Origin: Oscarella lobularis
Lineage: Eukaryota; Porifera; Homoscleromorpha; Homosclerophorida; Oscarellidae
Length of the DNA stretch: 64,000 bases
NCBI RefSeq assembly: GCF_947507565.1
Contig: NC_089190.1
Span: forward strand, 1,922,001-1,986,000
Direction of reading: 5' to 3'
The notes under the pieces are model-generated. The model had not been told where the DNA came from and ran no database searches. It was given only the letters and a program-made list of their open reading frames with translations. Below, one piece after another: positions 25,201 through 39,570 of this stretch (its first letter is position 1; each line of letters starts with the position of its first letter). The translations under genes were made by a program, and so were the position numbers.

Positions 25201-25635
25201 TGAAGAAAATCGTCGCTGCGGGTGTGAAACACGTCTATCGATGCAAGGTAGAGAGTTGGATGGGAGGGCCCCCGTATTCCTTATTTAACGCCACCACCAC
25301 CTCCTCCTCCTTCCCTCCAAGTTCTGCAGTCAAAAAGGCCACATATGCGAAATCTGCAACAATCCCAAAATCATCTATTCATTTGAAGTTCACACTGTAG
25401 TGCAGGTACAGCTAGCCACAGGCCAAAAAATTTACCTAAACCAACACCAACTCTTCCTCCTTCCTTCCTTTGCACGTGTTAGTGCGACGTGTGCCAGGCA
25501 GTTTTCCACAAGGCCTGCAAAGCCGACCTCTCGTGCACGAAATGCGCGCGCATTCGCGAACGACGCACGCGAGCAGAAACGCGTGACCAGAACCGGTCCG
25601 CCGCCGACGACGAAGAAAGTACAAAAATCGTTTAA
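22282..25635 (+). CDS. RUN-domain and Rubicon-homology (RH) zinc-finger protein, PLEKHM1/Rubicon family
   Basis: The ATG at 22282 gives MASDVSLKDEIAAALTGVL. The N-terminal RUN domain reads across several exons: LCIVLEAVFLHGLKKKVLL, FWPLFSACTPKDVVSQLSRL and AWIRLALNDGIMESYVDAML, close to PLEKHM1. A long low-complexity linker follows, with an eight-Lys run (about 23441) and Ser-rich segments. The C-terminal RH (DUF4206) domain has the expected zinc Cys/His pairs: FQCRGCSTPIG, a CxxCH block, FCSQKGHICEIC, CDVCQAVFHKACKADLSCTKC, ending at 25635. Family members act at late endosomes, lysosomes and autophagosomes through Rab7 or Arl8. No PH domain is evident, unlike vertebrate PLEKHM1, so the architecture is Rubicon-like while the RUN sequence is PLEKHM1-like. 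The gene is transcribed divergently from ODAD1 and converges on the pseudokinase gene, 63 bp away. Confidence 0.82.
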
Positions 25636-25698
25636 AATTTTAAAAAGGTAGTATGTGCTTGGGGCGGGTGCGGGGGATAACAAATGTACAACAATCCG

Positions 25699-28238
<2,540 letters not shown>

Positions 28239-28604
28239 ACGAGCTGGCGGACTGGAGAGCGTCAGTGAGTCGAAATCCGGGTTGAGAGAGAAAAAGCGTT
28301 TGGACCGAGAAGGAAGCGTACGGGACAAAAGGGAAAAAGCCCTCTGGCTCTCCGCCTACTATAGTGTGCAGTAGACATGATCCATGCACATAAAACGATA
28401 ATGGACTCCTCCTCGTCGATTTACTTGTGAAATCGAAAGGGCTCCTCCTCTACTTTCGGAGTCTACATGTATATATACCGCGCTAACTTTCGTCGCAACA
28501 CGTGACCAATCAATCAGCTTTCTCAATAATTTACAAAGGCATAAATATTATGAAAGACAGCTGGATGCATCAATCTAAAAAGCGTCCTCTTCCTACGCTT
28601 CACT
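28239..28604. other. Intergenic spacer between the two ACK-like genes
   Basis: It holds the pseudokinase promoter/5' leader and the 3' end region of the active-kinase gene, both on the minus strand. No other feature recognised. Confidence 0.4.
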
Positions 28605-31600
28605 CTACTTTGTCTTCGTTTTCGTTGCTTTCTTGTCGGCAAAAAAGTTAATCGCGCGATCGTATCTCCAATTGCAGTGCTCCAGAGCTCGCTGTGCATC
28701 TTTCTTCTTGATTTTCGAATCGATCTTCGCCTCGCGCACGAAATCGAGCACTTTTGCAATTGCTAAAGCTTTCATCGACTTCTCGGGATCCCGCCCCTGG
28801 TCCTTGATGGTCTTCTGAACGCGTTTCGGCTCGTACAACGCCTCGAACCCGGCCTCCTGAACGACACTCAGATGCAAAATCGCCTCTTCCGCCTGCCAAT
28901 CGTACAAAGTCAAAATCCGCTGTACATCTCGCTCCGTCGTTTCGGGAACGGCGCCCTGAACCTGACGAATCAAACGATCGGGTAGCGACGACGACGTCGA
29001 CGACCCCGACGAAGTGGACGATCGACGAGGAATTTCCTTCGGCGACGATTTCGCCCTGACGCCGCCGAGAAAATTCTCGCGAATCTCGACGACGCTCGCG
29101 CTACTCGATCGAACAAACGGAGACTCGTCTTTCGCCTTGCTATCACCTCCTAGACTCATTGAAACGTATTCGGCCGATTCGAAGAGCGAGGAGGAGGACG
29201 GCGGCGGCGGCTGCGGAAGCGGACGCCTTTGCATTATCACTTCCGGACTCGGTGTTTTATGAAAAGATCTTCGCTGTTGATGTTGCTGTTGTTGCTGTTG
29301 CATATTGCTCATCTGCTCGTATAACTCCTCCTCCACCGGTGGCGTCGGTCGTGGTGCGTCAGCTAGCGTCGCGTAGCTGCTTTCGCCCGCGCTGAGCGCC
29401 GTCGCCGGCGGAGGAGCGCTTTGCGAGAAGGCCATTCCCGGCCCAGGGGGGGGCTCCGGCATGTCGCACGGAGCGCGGGGCGACTGGCCGTACGGATGAC
29501 CGTACGGACGACTGAACGACGACACGGACGACGGTCTCGCGGATTGTTGAGCGTATCCGCTACTGGGATCGTGTCGCGCGGACGGGTAATAAGGCGGCGG
29601 TTGATCGAACGCGTACGACGACGCCGATTTCGCGAACGTCGTCTTGGGCGGGGGTAAAGGGGGCCCGCCGCCGCCGCCGGCGCCCATCGTATGATAGGGT
29701 AATACTGCTGATTGGGTGTCTCGTCGCTGCTTGTGCGGCAACGGCGGGGGGTTGGGTCTGGGCGGGGATTCGGAGAAACCTCGTTGCTGGCGGAGTTGGA
29801 GCGACGTTTTGCCTAGAAACGCTCTACGCGGAGGGAAAGGGATCATTTTAATTTACGTGGGGCCCCCATTCGCCTTACTGTGCTAGTTGTTCAACGGGGA
29901 TCGTGTTCAAGTCGTTGTGGCCGATGTGCACGTCATGGGTGACTCGGAGTGGTCGAGATATGCTTCCGGTTGTCGTTTTGGGTTGCGGAGACATTTCGTG
30001 ACTTCAAAACAGAACATTATCAAAAATATTTACCCGATCAGCGATATCACCTCAAAGGAGGCGGCGATTTTTCATCTAGAAATTGAAAAATCGTTTAAAG
30101 GGGACCAATGAAAACACGTCTATTTCGTACCCATTTCTCGGTCAGGCAGAATTTTCACATGATCTTCAGGAAATCGGCCGTATTTCCCTTCAGCATTTTG
30201 TCCAAACCACCACAACTGTCCCGCCGCCCTAGCAAGATAAAATGCCCTTTTCCCGTAAATAATTATTCGTCGCTCACATTTCCGTAATCGTTATCACGTC
30301 GCCGGCGGAAAACGACATCTTCCCCAGATCATTTTCGACGTGGAGATCCGTGATCGCTTTTCCCTTGTGCGGCCAAATCTAAAAAAACACTTTTCAAATG
30401 ATTCTCCTCATAGAATTTCTCCTACGTCGACAATCAGTTTTCTCAGTGCCGTAAACGTCGGCCTATTGTCGGGATCGTGCGCCCAGCATTTATTCATTAA
30501 ACAATAGACGTCATCGACGCAGTGCTCGGTCTTGGGAAGTCGCATCATCAACGGCGAGTCAACCATTTTATAGATCTGAACGCCACCCACACGTCATTAT
30601 GACAACAATATATAATTATTTCTAACTGACCTGCATGGCGTTGTACTCGCCCCAGGGAATGGATCCGTGCGAGAACATTTCCCAGAGAAAAACGCCGTAG
30701 CTCCACACGTCACTCTGGACGGTGAATCGAAGCGTTTTAAGCGCTTCTGGTGCCGTCCTACATGGAAGGAAAGTGATAGGGTGAAAGGGTGGCACACATT
30801 CCCATAACCCTTGCTCATCCCGGATAAGGATTTCCGTTACTACTGTAAGGCATCTGTTGTATCCAAGCCAAACACATTTGGCATGAAAAAAATGTGAGAT
30901 AAAGATCTCTCAGGGAGGTCCCGCGCCGATTATTATTAGCACAAAGATTATTATTACCATCCGAATGCAACGCGTCCTTTGGGATTCGTCATCTCGTAAT
31001 ACCGCCGTCCGGGCGCTATTGGTCGAGCCAGACCAAAGTCGCTTATCTTCGGCTATAAAAACAGTATCAACACGCGCCTTCTCGCTAAAGTAAACCGCAG
31101 CGCCTTCTCGCTAAAGTAACCGCAGCGCCTTCCCCCCTGCGGCGAAACTATCTTAACTATGACGTACTCTCACTCCCCTCCTGTCATGCTCATTCATTCG
31201 TTCGTTCGTTCGTTCATTTTACCTTTTCCTTATTGACGAGAAGAACGTTTCGCGACGCCAAGTCGCGATGGACGATGTTCTTTTCCGCCAAATATTCCAT
31301 TCCCGATGCGATTTTCTGGGCGTACTTGTAGAGACGAAGCACGGGAAATTTGGGACCTTCGTTTACGAGCAAGTCCTCTAAACTGCCCAGCGGTGCCAAC
31401 TCCAAAACCTTAAAAAGATTAAATAATTAATTAGGAAATTCTCTTTTCGTCACGCGCGCTAACAAGCTTAATTGGCGACGACAAAATGACTCCGTAGAGT
31501 CGTAAAATATTCGGATGATTTGCACTGCTCATTGCGTCGATTTCTTTTTGTATTTCCGCTGTAAAACGCGGCTCGGCGTCCTTGTGAAGGCTCTTCACGG

Positions 31601-32418
31601 CGACTGACACCTTCCCCAGAAATTCCTAATTAAAACCACGTCTTCCAAGTCAAATTATCCATTACCGTTGACCCGTTCTCGTCCTTCCACTCGCCCTGGT
31701 ACACTTCGCCGTACTCGCCCGCACCGAGCAGATGTCCTATCGTCACGTTTTCTCGCGCGATCAGAAAACGGGCGCTCGGTTGCGCTTGTGCAAGCGGCGT
31801 CGGAATCGTTTTGGTTTTCGAACGAAACTGGACAAAGAGTACACCATCGTAACCGTCCGCTATTATTCTAGCACTTCCTTCACTCTTACATACTGTACAC
31901 GCCCTTCGTAGTACGCAGGGTGACGCCGCTACCGGGCGCCGTGCCAAGCACGTACAGTACGTGTACGGACTGATACTACTGTTTAGCGAAGTTCGTTCGC
32001 GCCTATCTCGCTACTAGCAGGGGGGAGGGTAATATCGCGCAGGCTTCCTGGATTGCGATGTGAGTAACGAAGGTGCCAAATACGCAGGAAACAAACCGTA
32101 CTGTTCCAGTCGTTTCAAATACATTGTACTTACGTGTCGAAAGATGCTCTTCTCTTTCTTGAGATAGCGTTTGAGGCGTGTAAACTGCGGTCGCGTCATG
32201 CCGATTTGTTCGGCGTCTTCCTCCGTCATATCGGCGAGATCGTTCACGCGACGAATGCCGAGACGGAAATAGATTTCGTTGAAGAAGTCGTAGATGTCGG
32301 CGTCGCGTAGGAACGTCTGTAGACGCGAGAACTCGTCACGGCCGTCCGTCCCCTCGAGAAGCATCTGGGGGGGAGGCGATAGAGGTGACGGACGACCTCT
32401 CGCGCCACTTGCAGCCAT
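28605..32418 (-). CDS. TNK2: ACK1/TNK2-like non-receptor tyrosine kinase (SAM-kinase-SH3-CRIB-UBA)
   Basis: The ATG at 32418 (MAASGARGRPSPL) precedes a SAM-like domain (FLRDADIYDFFNEIYFRLGI). The kinase motifs are intact: glycine loop LLGAGEYGEVYQGEW, AVKS Lys, catalytic loop HRDLASRNVL, ISDFGLARP and [19 protein letters not shown]3 (WWFGQNAEGKYGRFPEDHV) and CRIB (ISRPLRVTHDVHIGHNDL, about 29910-29985) follow. The last large exon (29846-28605) is proline-rich with poly-Pro/poly-Gln stretches and ends in two UBA-like helical modules (LIRQVQGAVPETTERDVQRI and KIKKKDAQRALEHCNWRYDR). This is the full ACK1 architecture. Known: ACK kinases are Cdc42 effectors that act on endocytosis and receptor signalling. 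It is divergently transcribed from the WAP/Kunitz gene, 272 bp away. Confidence 0.92.
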
Positions 32419-32689
32419 TCGTCTCGGTAGTTCGTGCGGTAAAAAGACTAGAACTCGCTCGCTTCCTTATTGCTCACAGCTTTTGGCACGGGCAAGTTGT
32501 TTTGTAGCGCGAGAGAAATCGACACGTCGACGACGTCATATCCGTCAGTCCACGTGATTTAGAATAGAATGCAGGATATACGGGGGAGCCACGACGATGC
32601 ATTCCACAAAGAAACGTCGAGTAACGGTCGCCGACGACCAGTCGACGTGACGAAGTCGAACAGCAAGCTCAGCTGCAGCCAGAGCGAAC

Positions 32690-34186
32690 ATGTCAGCAAT
32701 ACTTTTCCTGCTACTTGCAGCTAGCTGTTGGCTCGAGATGTGGGAAAGCACTCAAGCTAGCTCCATAGGCGTCGACGTGGTAAGAGCGAGGCTTTTTTTA
32801 CACGGCGCCTTCCGTAACGGACTCACTGACAGCCGAGGCTGTCAGCACTGACAGCACCACAGTGACGATGTTGTTTAGTCATTGTAGCTCTTTCTCGTTC
32901 ACCGTTTTAGTCATCCTCCTCCTTTCTTTTCCCAAGTGCACTAACCTTCATAATAGCCCCCACTTAGTACGTCTCCCACATCCTCCATTTGCGCGTACGC
33001 TGTAAGGCTTGGTGTCTGCTTCAAAACCAGGATCTCCGCACTTTTAGTAAACGTAACCCTCGCGGTATCTCCACATCCTCCCACCTGGGCATCTCTCGCA
33101 CGGCGGGAGATTATGCGCATGTAGCCGTTTAGTACTAATAGCTCAACGCCCCCCCCCCCCCCCCCCCCCCCCCCCCTTATTTTTCAGACAAATCTATTCA
33201 CATGCCCGCACGTCGAAAGGCGAACGTCGTGCCGCGACGCCGAACAGACGAATCCCGTATGCGGCGACGACGAAGCTTGTCGCGGCAGTGTCGGAATCAA
33301 CATGAAGTGCTGCTTTGATGGATGCCAGTCTGTTTGCATGATGCCACCGCCCGGTAAGTGCAGCGCATGAATAAAGCGTCCGACTTTCTAATCGAATTAG
33401 CGCGTATCGCGACAAAACGTTCCCAATCTGTCGCCCGTCGATTTAAATGATTGCTCTCACAAATGGAACCCTTTCGTATTTGCAGTACTTTTTTTTCTTT
33501 GTTACAGCTTTTGACTGGCAAGACAGACCGCTAAAAGACGGCGAATCGAGTTAGTCATTCATCTGCGCTTTAATTAATTGAATGTAAGGGTTTTTACGTT
33601 AAGGCTTTTTTGTTACCGGTCCCGCCGCACCTGAAATCGGTTAGTGGCACGCGAGTCTGCACGTGCGCATTTCCTATTCGCTTCCGGCATCGCCTTTTTT
33701 CTCGCCGCAGGCGAACTTTGTAGCGTCGCCGCCGAAGAGCCGACGCTTCGCTGTCCGCACGGCTACGTTTGTCGCGAGCTGTCCGCACGCGATCGACGCC
33801 GCCGCCGCGCCGTTGTGACGGCATCGTCGTTTGACGACTGGGAGAACATTCCTGCGTGGGGCTTATGCGAGGAGGGTAATGCGAAAAGGAGAAGTAGTCT
33901 AAACCAACATCTGTTTGCTTTTTTTCCTCAGGCGATATCTGCGCATTGCCTGTTGAAAAGGGCACCTGTGACGGGTCCGAGCCGAGATATTATTTTGACG
34001 CTGAGACGGAGATGTGTCGTCTGTTCAACTATAGCGGCTGTCATGGCAATGACAACAATTTTAGAGCTCTCGACAGATGTCAAACCGTCTGTGCAAGTAA
34101 GGCGACAAAACATCTATACACCGTCACATCAATTTCTTCCCTATAGATATAGGAGGACAAATGGAAGAATTAGAGCAAGGTTTGTC

Positions 34187-34222
<36 letters not shown>

Positions 34223-35548
34223 TAAACAAGACTCGCTTTAGACGCGGATCTGTTTGCTGAGCCACCAACACCTGCCTATTTGGAAACATTCAATGGTAAG
34301 CAAAAGTTGCACTTACAATACAATAGAGTCTATGTCATGCACGCATTATTTTGCGGTAAACGTGTGCAAACAGCTGGGGTGGTCTCGTCTCGGTTTCCCA
34401 CGGACTGTTCGTATAGCTGACTCGTCTCAATCCCGTCTATAGATCCGTGTTTGTATCACGTCTGCTCTGGCCCGGGCGAAGTGTGTCGTCGCGATTTCGC
34501 TGAAGGCGACAGTGGGGAACCGACGGCGAAATGCACGTGCTCGTACGACTGTCCGCTCCTGTACGAACCGGTGTGCGCAAGCGACGGAGAGCAGTACGAC
34601 AACGAGTGCATTATGAGACAGAAAATGTGCCGAACAAAGGAGAATCTCTACATTGAATATGCAGGAGAGTGCGCAGGTGATACCGTTCATTGTAGGTTTC
34701 TGCTGAGCTTGACATGGAAATGACTATTTAGATCCGTGCCGGACTCATCAATGTCCGGCTGGAAAACGTTGTCGAGCGAAGTTCGGGTCTCGAGAGCCGT
34801 ATTGCGAGTGCTTGGCGTCGTGCGACGACGATTCTATTCGTCCCGTGTGCGGTCACGACGGGAAGTGGTATTCTTCCCTGTGCTGGCTGCACGTTGCCGC
34901 TTGTCGGCAAAATAGGACGCTGGTTCTTGCGGTGGGTGAAGCGAGGGAGAAGGAAGTGTGCGGAGAAGGTGCGGTTCTATTTACACAAAGCGGCGGGTTT
35001 CTATGACGCACTTGATTATCTTTCCTAACTAACCTGATGATCTAATTGCTCACTTAGTTTGATAGCGGCTTTTTTTCTTTCTTAGCTAAAACTGGGTTCT
35101 GTCCTGAAGTGAGCGAACAGCCTTCTGGCTCTTGCGTGCAGGAGTGTACGCGAGATTCAGACTGTGGGGGCAATGATAAGTGCTGTTTCACCGGATGCAG
35201 TCATCAGTGCAAAAAGCCCGTCTCAGAAGGAGGTGAACTTGATTGCTCAAGATATAACGGTCTCTTATTACGTTTCCCCTTTCTGTAGTTTGCGAATATG
35301 ACGGAAAACTGTACAAGCACTTGGAATTGTTTTCTATAGGATGCATGGAATGGTGAGTAGTATGATAACGTTCCGTAAGACTAGCGGCGAGTTGGTTCTA
35401 TAGTTCCTGTCACTATGGAAGACTTGATTGCTCAGTTGAAGCTTGTCTTCCAGGTAAGTTATATTAAAATTGCTAAGTATTGATTTTTTAAAAAAATATT
35501 TTTTCTCTCTCAGATGATATCAGTAGTGGCCACGATGACGACGAATAA
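32690..35548 (+). CDS. Secreted multidomain WAP / Kunitz / follistatin-Kazal / WAP / VWC protein, copy 1
   Basis: Exon 1 (32690-32778) encodes a signal peptide (MSAILFLLLAASCWLEMWES). Later exons give: WAP-like CPHVERRTSC..MKCCFDGCQSVC (33190-33350); a Cys-poor Arg-rich segment; a Kunitz domain (CALPVEKGTCDGSEPRYYFD .. YSGCHGNDNNF, about 33935-34095); two follistatin/Kazal modules (DPCLYHVCSGPGEVCRR.. 34442-34675 and DPCRTHQCPAGKRCR.. 34733-34970); a second WAP (CTRDSDCGGNDKCCFTGC, about 35085-35230); and a VWC-like tail (CSCHYGRLDCSVEACLP) ending with taa at 35546. The family suggests an extracellular protease inhibitor or growth-factor-binding protein, loosely like WFIKKN. The Kunitz P1 position (after the second Cys) is Asp, not Lys or Arg, so classic trypsin inhibition is unlikely. 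Reading frame is continuous across all introns checked. Confidence 0.85.
33149..33176. repeat. Poly-C homopolymer (28 C) in intron 1
   Basis: An uninterrupted run of 28 C lies about 10 bp upstream of the exon-2 acceptor (ttatttttcag) of the WAP/Kunitz gene. The length may be imprecise because homopolymers sequence poorly. Confidence 0.95.
34190..34220. repeat. (GA)n microsatellite in an intron of copy 1
   Basis: About 15 GA dinucleotides. The equivalent tract in copy 2 (about 37711-37732) is shorter and ends in GATAGA, one of the few differences between the copies. Confidence 0.9.
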
Positions 35549-35674
35549 AAAAGAACCGATATTTTCTTTCTAGAATAGGCCGTGCAGCACATATTATCGC
35601 ACACTTTAGTTTTTGAATGAGGTACAGTACTATTTACACAACACGTCTCCTTTTCTGCTAACGCACGTCGCACG

Positions 35675-36054
35675 ATGGCAAAACTTCCAGTGAAATTGTA
35701 CTACGACGTCCTTTCTCCGTACTCTTGGCTCGGATTCGAAGTCAGTAAGCACTGCAGTGCACGGATCTCACATTAGACGTCGGAGATATAGGTGCTGTGT
35801 CGCTATCGCGAGCTCTGCGACTCGACTTGCACTTCTGCCCCTTCCACCTCGGCGTCGTCGTCACCAAAGCAGGTGCAGCTAAACCCTAGCGTTTCTACGT
35901 CGTCAGGCAGTGCAGGATTTCGTTACTATTAGTGCAGAGGCCCCTACTTTTTTAGATCTAAGAGATCCCACACTCTATAGTCACACTGGGTGTTTTGTAA
36001 TCAAAATTAGGCATTACTCCGCCGGGTTTAATCCCAGCCAAAGGCAAGTACATA
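35675..36054 (+). pseudogene. Truncated GSTK1 5' end, copy 1
   Basis: It begins MAKLPVKLYYDVLSPYSWLGFE like the intact gene at 49380. Exon 2 has lost one G (gagctctgcgac versus gagctctggcgac in the intact copy), shifting the frame. Exon 3 (GITPPGLIPAKGK) then runs into the 36-bp tandem repeat instead of continuing. It cannot encode the full enzyme. Confidence 0.8.
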
Positions 36055-36577
36055 TGCACAAACGCTGGAAACATGTTCCCTTACCTATAATGAATAAACA
36101 CTGGAAACATGTTCCCCTACCTATAATGAATAAACGCTGGAAACATGTCCCCCTACCTATAATGAATAAACGCTGGAAACATGTTCCCCTACGTATATTG
36201 AATAAACGCTGGAAACATGTTCCCCTATCTATAATGAATAAACGGTGATAACATGTTCCCCTTCCTATAATGAATAAACGCTGGAAACATGTTCCCCTAC
36301 CTATAATGAATAAGCGCTGATAACATGTTCCCCTTCCAATAATGAATAAACGCTGGAAACATGTTTCCCTACCTATAATGAATAAACGCTGGAAACATGT
36401 TCCCTTCCTATAATGAATAAACGCTGGAAACATGTTTCCCTACCTATAATGAATAAACGCTGATAACATGTTCCCCTTCCCATAATGAATAAACGCTGGA
36501 AACATGTTTCCCTAGCTATAGTGAATAAACGCTGGAAACATGTTCCCCAACCTATAATGAATAAACGCTGGAAACAT
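36055..36577 (+). repeat. 36-bp minisatellite, array 1
   Basis: About 14 copies of a unit like CTATAATGAATAAACGCTGG + AAACATGTTCCCCTAC, cut off by the assembly gap. Each unit contains AATAAA. Because 36 is a multiple of 3, repetitive ORFs appear in several frames and are not credible genes. Confidence 0.97.
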
Positions 36578-36777
36578 NNNNNNNNNNNNNNNNNNNNNNN
36601 NNNNNNNNNNNNNNNNNNNNNNNNNNNNNNNNNNNNNNNNNNNNNNNNNNNNNNNNNNNNNNNNNNNNNNNNNNNNNNNNNNNNNNNNNNNNNNNNNNNN
36701 NNNNNNNNNNNNNNNNNNNNNNNNNNNNNNNNNNNNNNNNNNNNNNNNNNNNNNNNNNNNNNNNNNNNNNNNNNNNN
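36578..36777. other. Assembly gap (200 N)
   Basis: Exactly 200 unresolved bases. The gap separates repeat array 1 from the middle of WAP exon 2 of the second copy. Confidence 1.
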
Positions 36778-39063
36778 CCCGTATGCGGCGACGACGAAGC
36801 TTGTCGCGGCAGTGTCGGAATCAACATGAAGTGCTGCTTTGATGGATGCCAGTCTGTTTGCATGATGCCGCCGCCCGGTAAGTGCAGCGCATGAATAAGC
36901 GTCCGACTTTCTAATCGAATTAGCGCGTATCGCGACAAAACGTTCCCAATCTGTCGCCCGTCGATTTAAATGATTGCTCTCACAAATGGAACCCTTTCGT
37001 ATTTGCAGTACTTTTTTTTTCTTTGTTACAGCTGTTGGACTGGCAAGACAGACCGCTAAAAGACGGCGAATCGAGTTAGTCATTCATCTGCGCTTTAATT
37101 GAATGTAAGGGTTTTTACGTAAAGCTTTTTGTTACCGGTCCCGCCGCACCTGAAATCGGTTAGTGGCACGCGAGTCTGCACGTGCGCATTTCCTATTCGC
37201 TTCCGGCATCGCCTTTTTTTCTCGCCGCAGGCGAACTTTGTAGCGTCGCCGCCGAAGAGCCGACGCTTCGCTGTCCGCACGGCTACGTTTGTCGCGAGCT
37301 GTCCGCTCGCGATCGACGCCGCCGCCGCGCCGTTGTGACGGCATCGTCGTTCGACGACTGGGAGAACATTCCTGCGTGGGGCTTATGCGAGGAGGGTAAT
37401 GCGAGAAGGAGAAGTAGTCTAAACCAACATCTGTTTGCTTTTTTTCCTCAGGCGATATCTGCGCATTGCCTGTTGAAAAGGGCACCTGTGACGGGTCCGA
37501 GCCGAGATATTATTTTGACGCTGAGACGGAGATGTGTCGTCTGTTCAACTATAGCGGCTGTCATGGCAATGACAACAATTTTAGAACTCTCGACAGATGT
37601 CAAACCGTCTGTGCAAGTAAGGCGACAAAACATCTATACACCGTCACATCAATTTCTTCCCTATAGATATAGGAGGACAAATGGAAGAATTAGAGCAAGG
37701 TTTGTCTTTGAGAGAGAGAGAGAGAGAGATAGAAAATAAACAAGACTCGCTTTAGACGCGGATCTGTTTGCTGAGCCACCAACACCTGCCTATTTGGAAA
37801 CATTCAATGGTAAGCAAAAGTTGCACTTACAATACAATAGAGTCTATATGTCATGCACGCATTATTTTGCGGTAAACGTGTGCAAACAGCTGGGGTGGTC
37901 TCGTCTCGGTTTCCCACGGACTGTTCGTATAGCTGATTCGTCTCAATCCCGTCTATAGATCCGTGTTTGTATCACGTCTGCTCTGGCCCGGGCGAAGTGT
38001 GTCGTCGCGATTTCGCTGAAGGCGACAGTGGGGAACCGACGGCGAAATGCACGTGCTCGTACGACTGTCCGCTCCTGTACGAACCGGTGTGCGCAAGCGA
38101 CGGAGAGCAGTACGACAACGAGTGCATTATGAGACAGAAAATGTGCCGAACAAAGGAGAATCTCTACATTGAATATGCAGGAGAGTGCGCAGGTGATACC
38201 GTTCATTGTAGGTTTCTGCTGAGCTTGACATGGAAATGACTATTTAGATCCGTGCCGGACTCATCAATGTCCGGCTGGAAAACGTTGTCGAGCGAAGTTC
38301 GGGTCTCGAGAGCCGTATTGCGAGTGCTTGGCGTCGTGCGACGACGATTCTATTCGTCCCGTGTGCGGTCACGACGGGAAGTGGTATTCTTCCCTGTGCT
38401 GGCTGCACGTTGCCGCTTGTCGGCAAAATAGGACGCTGGTTCTTGCGGTGGGTGAAGCGAGGGAGAAGGAAGTGTGCGGAGAAGGTGCGGTTCTATTTAC
38501 ACAAAGCGGCGGGTTTCTATGACGCACTTGATTATCTTTCCTAACTAACCTGATGATCTAATTGCTCACTTAGTTTGATAGCGGCTTTTTTTCTTTCTTA
38601 GCTAAAACTGGGTTCTGTCCTGAAGTGAGCGAACAGCCTTCTGGCTCTTGCGTGCAGGAGTGTACGCGAGATTCAGACTGTGGGGGCAATGATAAGTGCT
38701 GTTTCACCGGATGCAGTCATCAGTGCAAAAAGCCCGTCTCAGAAGGAGGTGAACTTGATTGCTCAAGATATAACGGTCTCTTATTACGTTTCCCCTTTCT
38801 GTAGTTTGCGAATATGACGGAAAACTGTACAAGCACTTGGAATTGTTTTCTATAGGATGCATGGAATGGTGAGTAGTATGATAACGTTCCGTAAGACTAG
38901 CGGCGAGTTGGTTCTATAGTTCCTGTCACTATGGAAGACTTGATTGCTCAGTTGAAGCTTGTCTTCCAGGTAAGTTATATTAAAATTGCTAAGTATGATT
39001 TTTAAAAAAAATATTTTTTCTCTCTCAGATGATATCAGTAGTGGCCACGATGACGACGAATAA
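36778..39063 (+). pseudogene. WAP/Kunitz/Kazal protein, copy 2 (5' truncated, one frameshift)
   Basis: It is nearly identical to 33257-35548, including introns. It starts after the gap inside WAP exon 2 (PVCGDDEACRGSV..), so signal peptide, poly-C intron and promoter are absent from the assembly. The small exon 3 differs by a one-base insertion (agctgttggactgg versus agcttttgactgg), which breaks the frame into the next exon. Kunitz has Thr for Ala near the fifth Cys (NFRTLDRC). The Kazal, second WAP and VWC exons are otherwise intact, ending with taa at 39061. It is either a recent tandem duplicate or the other haplotype placed in tandem by the assembler. Confidence 0.7.
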
Positions 39064-39189
39064 AAAAGAACCGATATTTTCTTTCTAGAATAGGCCGTGC
39101 AGCACATATTATCGCACACTTTAGTTTTTGAATGAGGTACAGTACTATTTACACAACACGTCTCCTTTTCTGCTAACGCACGTCGCACG

Positions 39190-39570
39190 ATGGCAAAACT
39201 TCCAGTGAAATTGTACTACGACGTCCTTTCTCCGTACTCTTGGCTCGGATTCGAAGTCAGTAAGCACTGCAGTGCACGGATCTCACATTAGACGTCGGAG
39301 ATATAGGTGCTGTGTCGCTATCGCGAGCTCTGCGACTCGACTTGCACTTCTGCCCCTTCCACCTCGGCGTCGTCGTCACCAAAGCAGGTGCAGCTAAACC
39401 CTAGCGTTTCTACGTCGTCAGGCAGTGCAGAATTTCGTTACTATTAGTGCAGAGGCCCCTACTTTTTTAGATCTAAGAGATCCCACACTCTATAGTCACA
39501 CTGGGTGTTTTGTAATCAAAATTAGGCATTACTCCGCCGGGTTTAATCCCAGCCAAAGGCAAGTACATAT
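39190..39570 (+). pseudogene. Truncated GSTK1 5' end, copy 2
   Basis: Same structure as copy 1: exon 1 intact, exon 2 with the same one-base loss (about 39336), exon 3 interrupted by the 36-bp repeat after IPAKGK. Both copies share the lesion, so the base loss predates their separation or they are the same locus. Confidence 0.8.
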
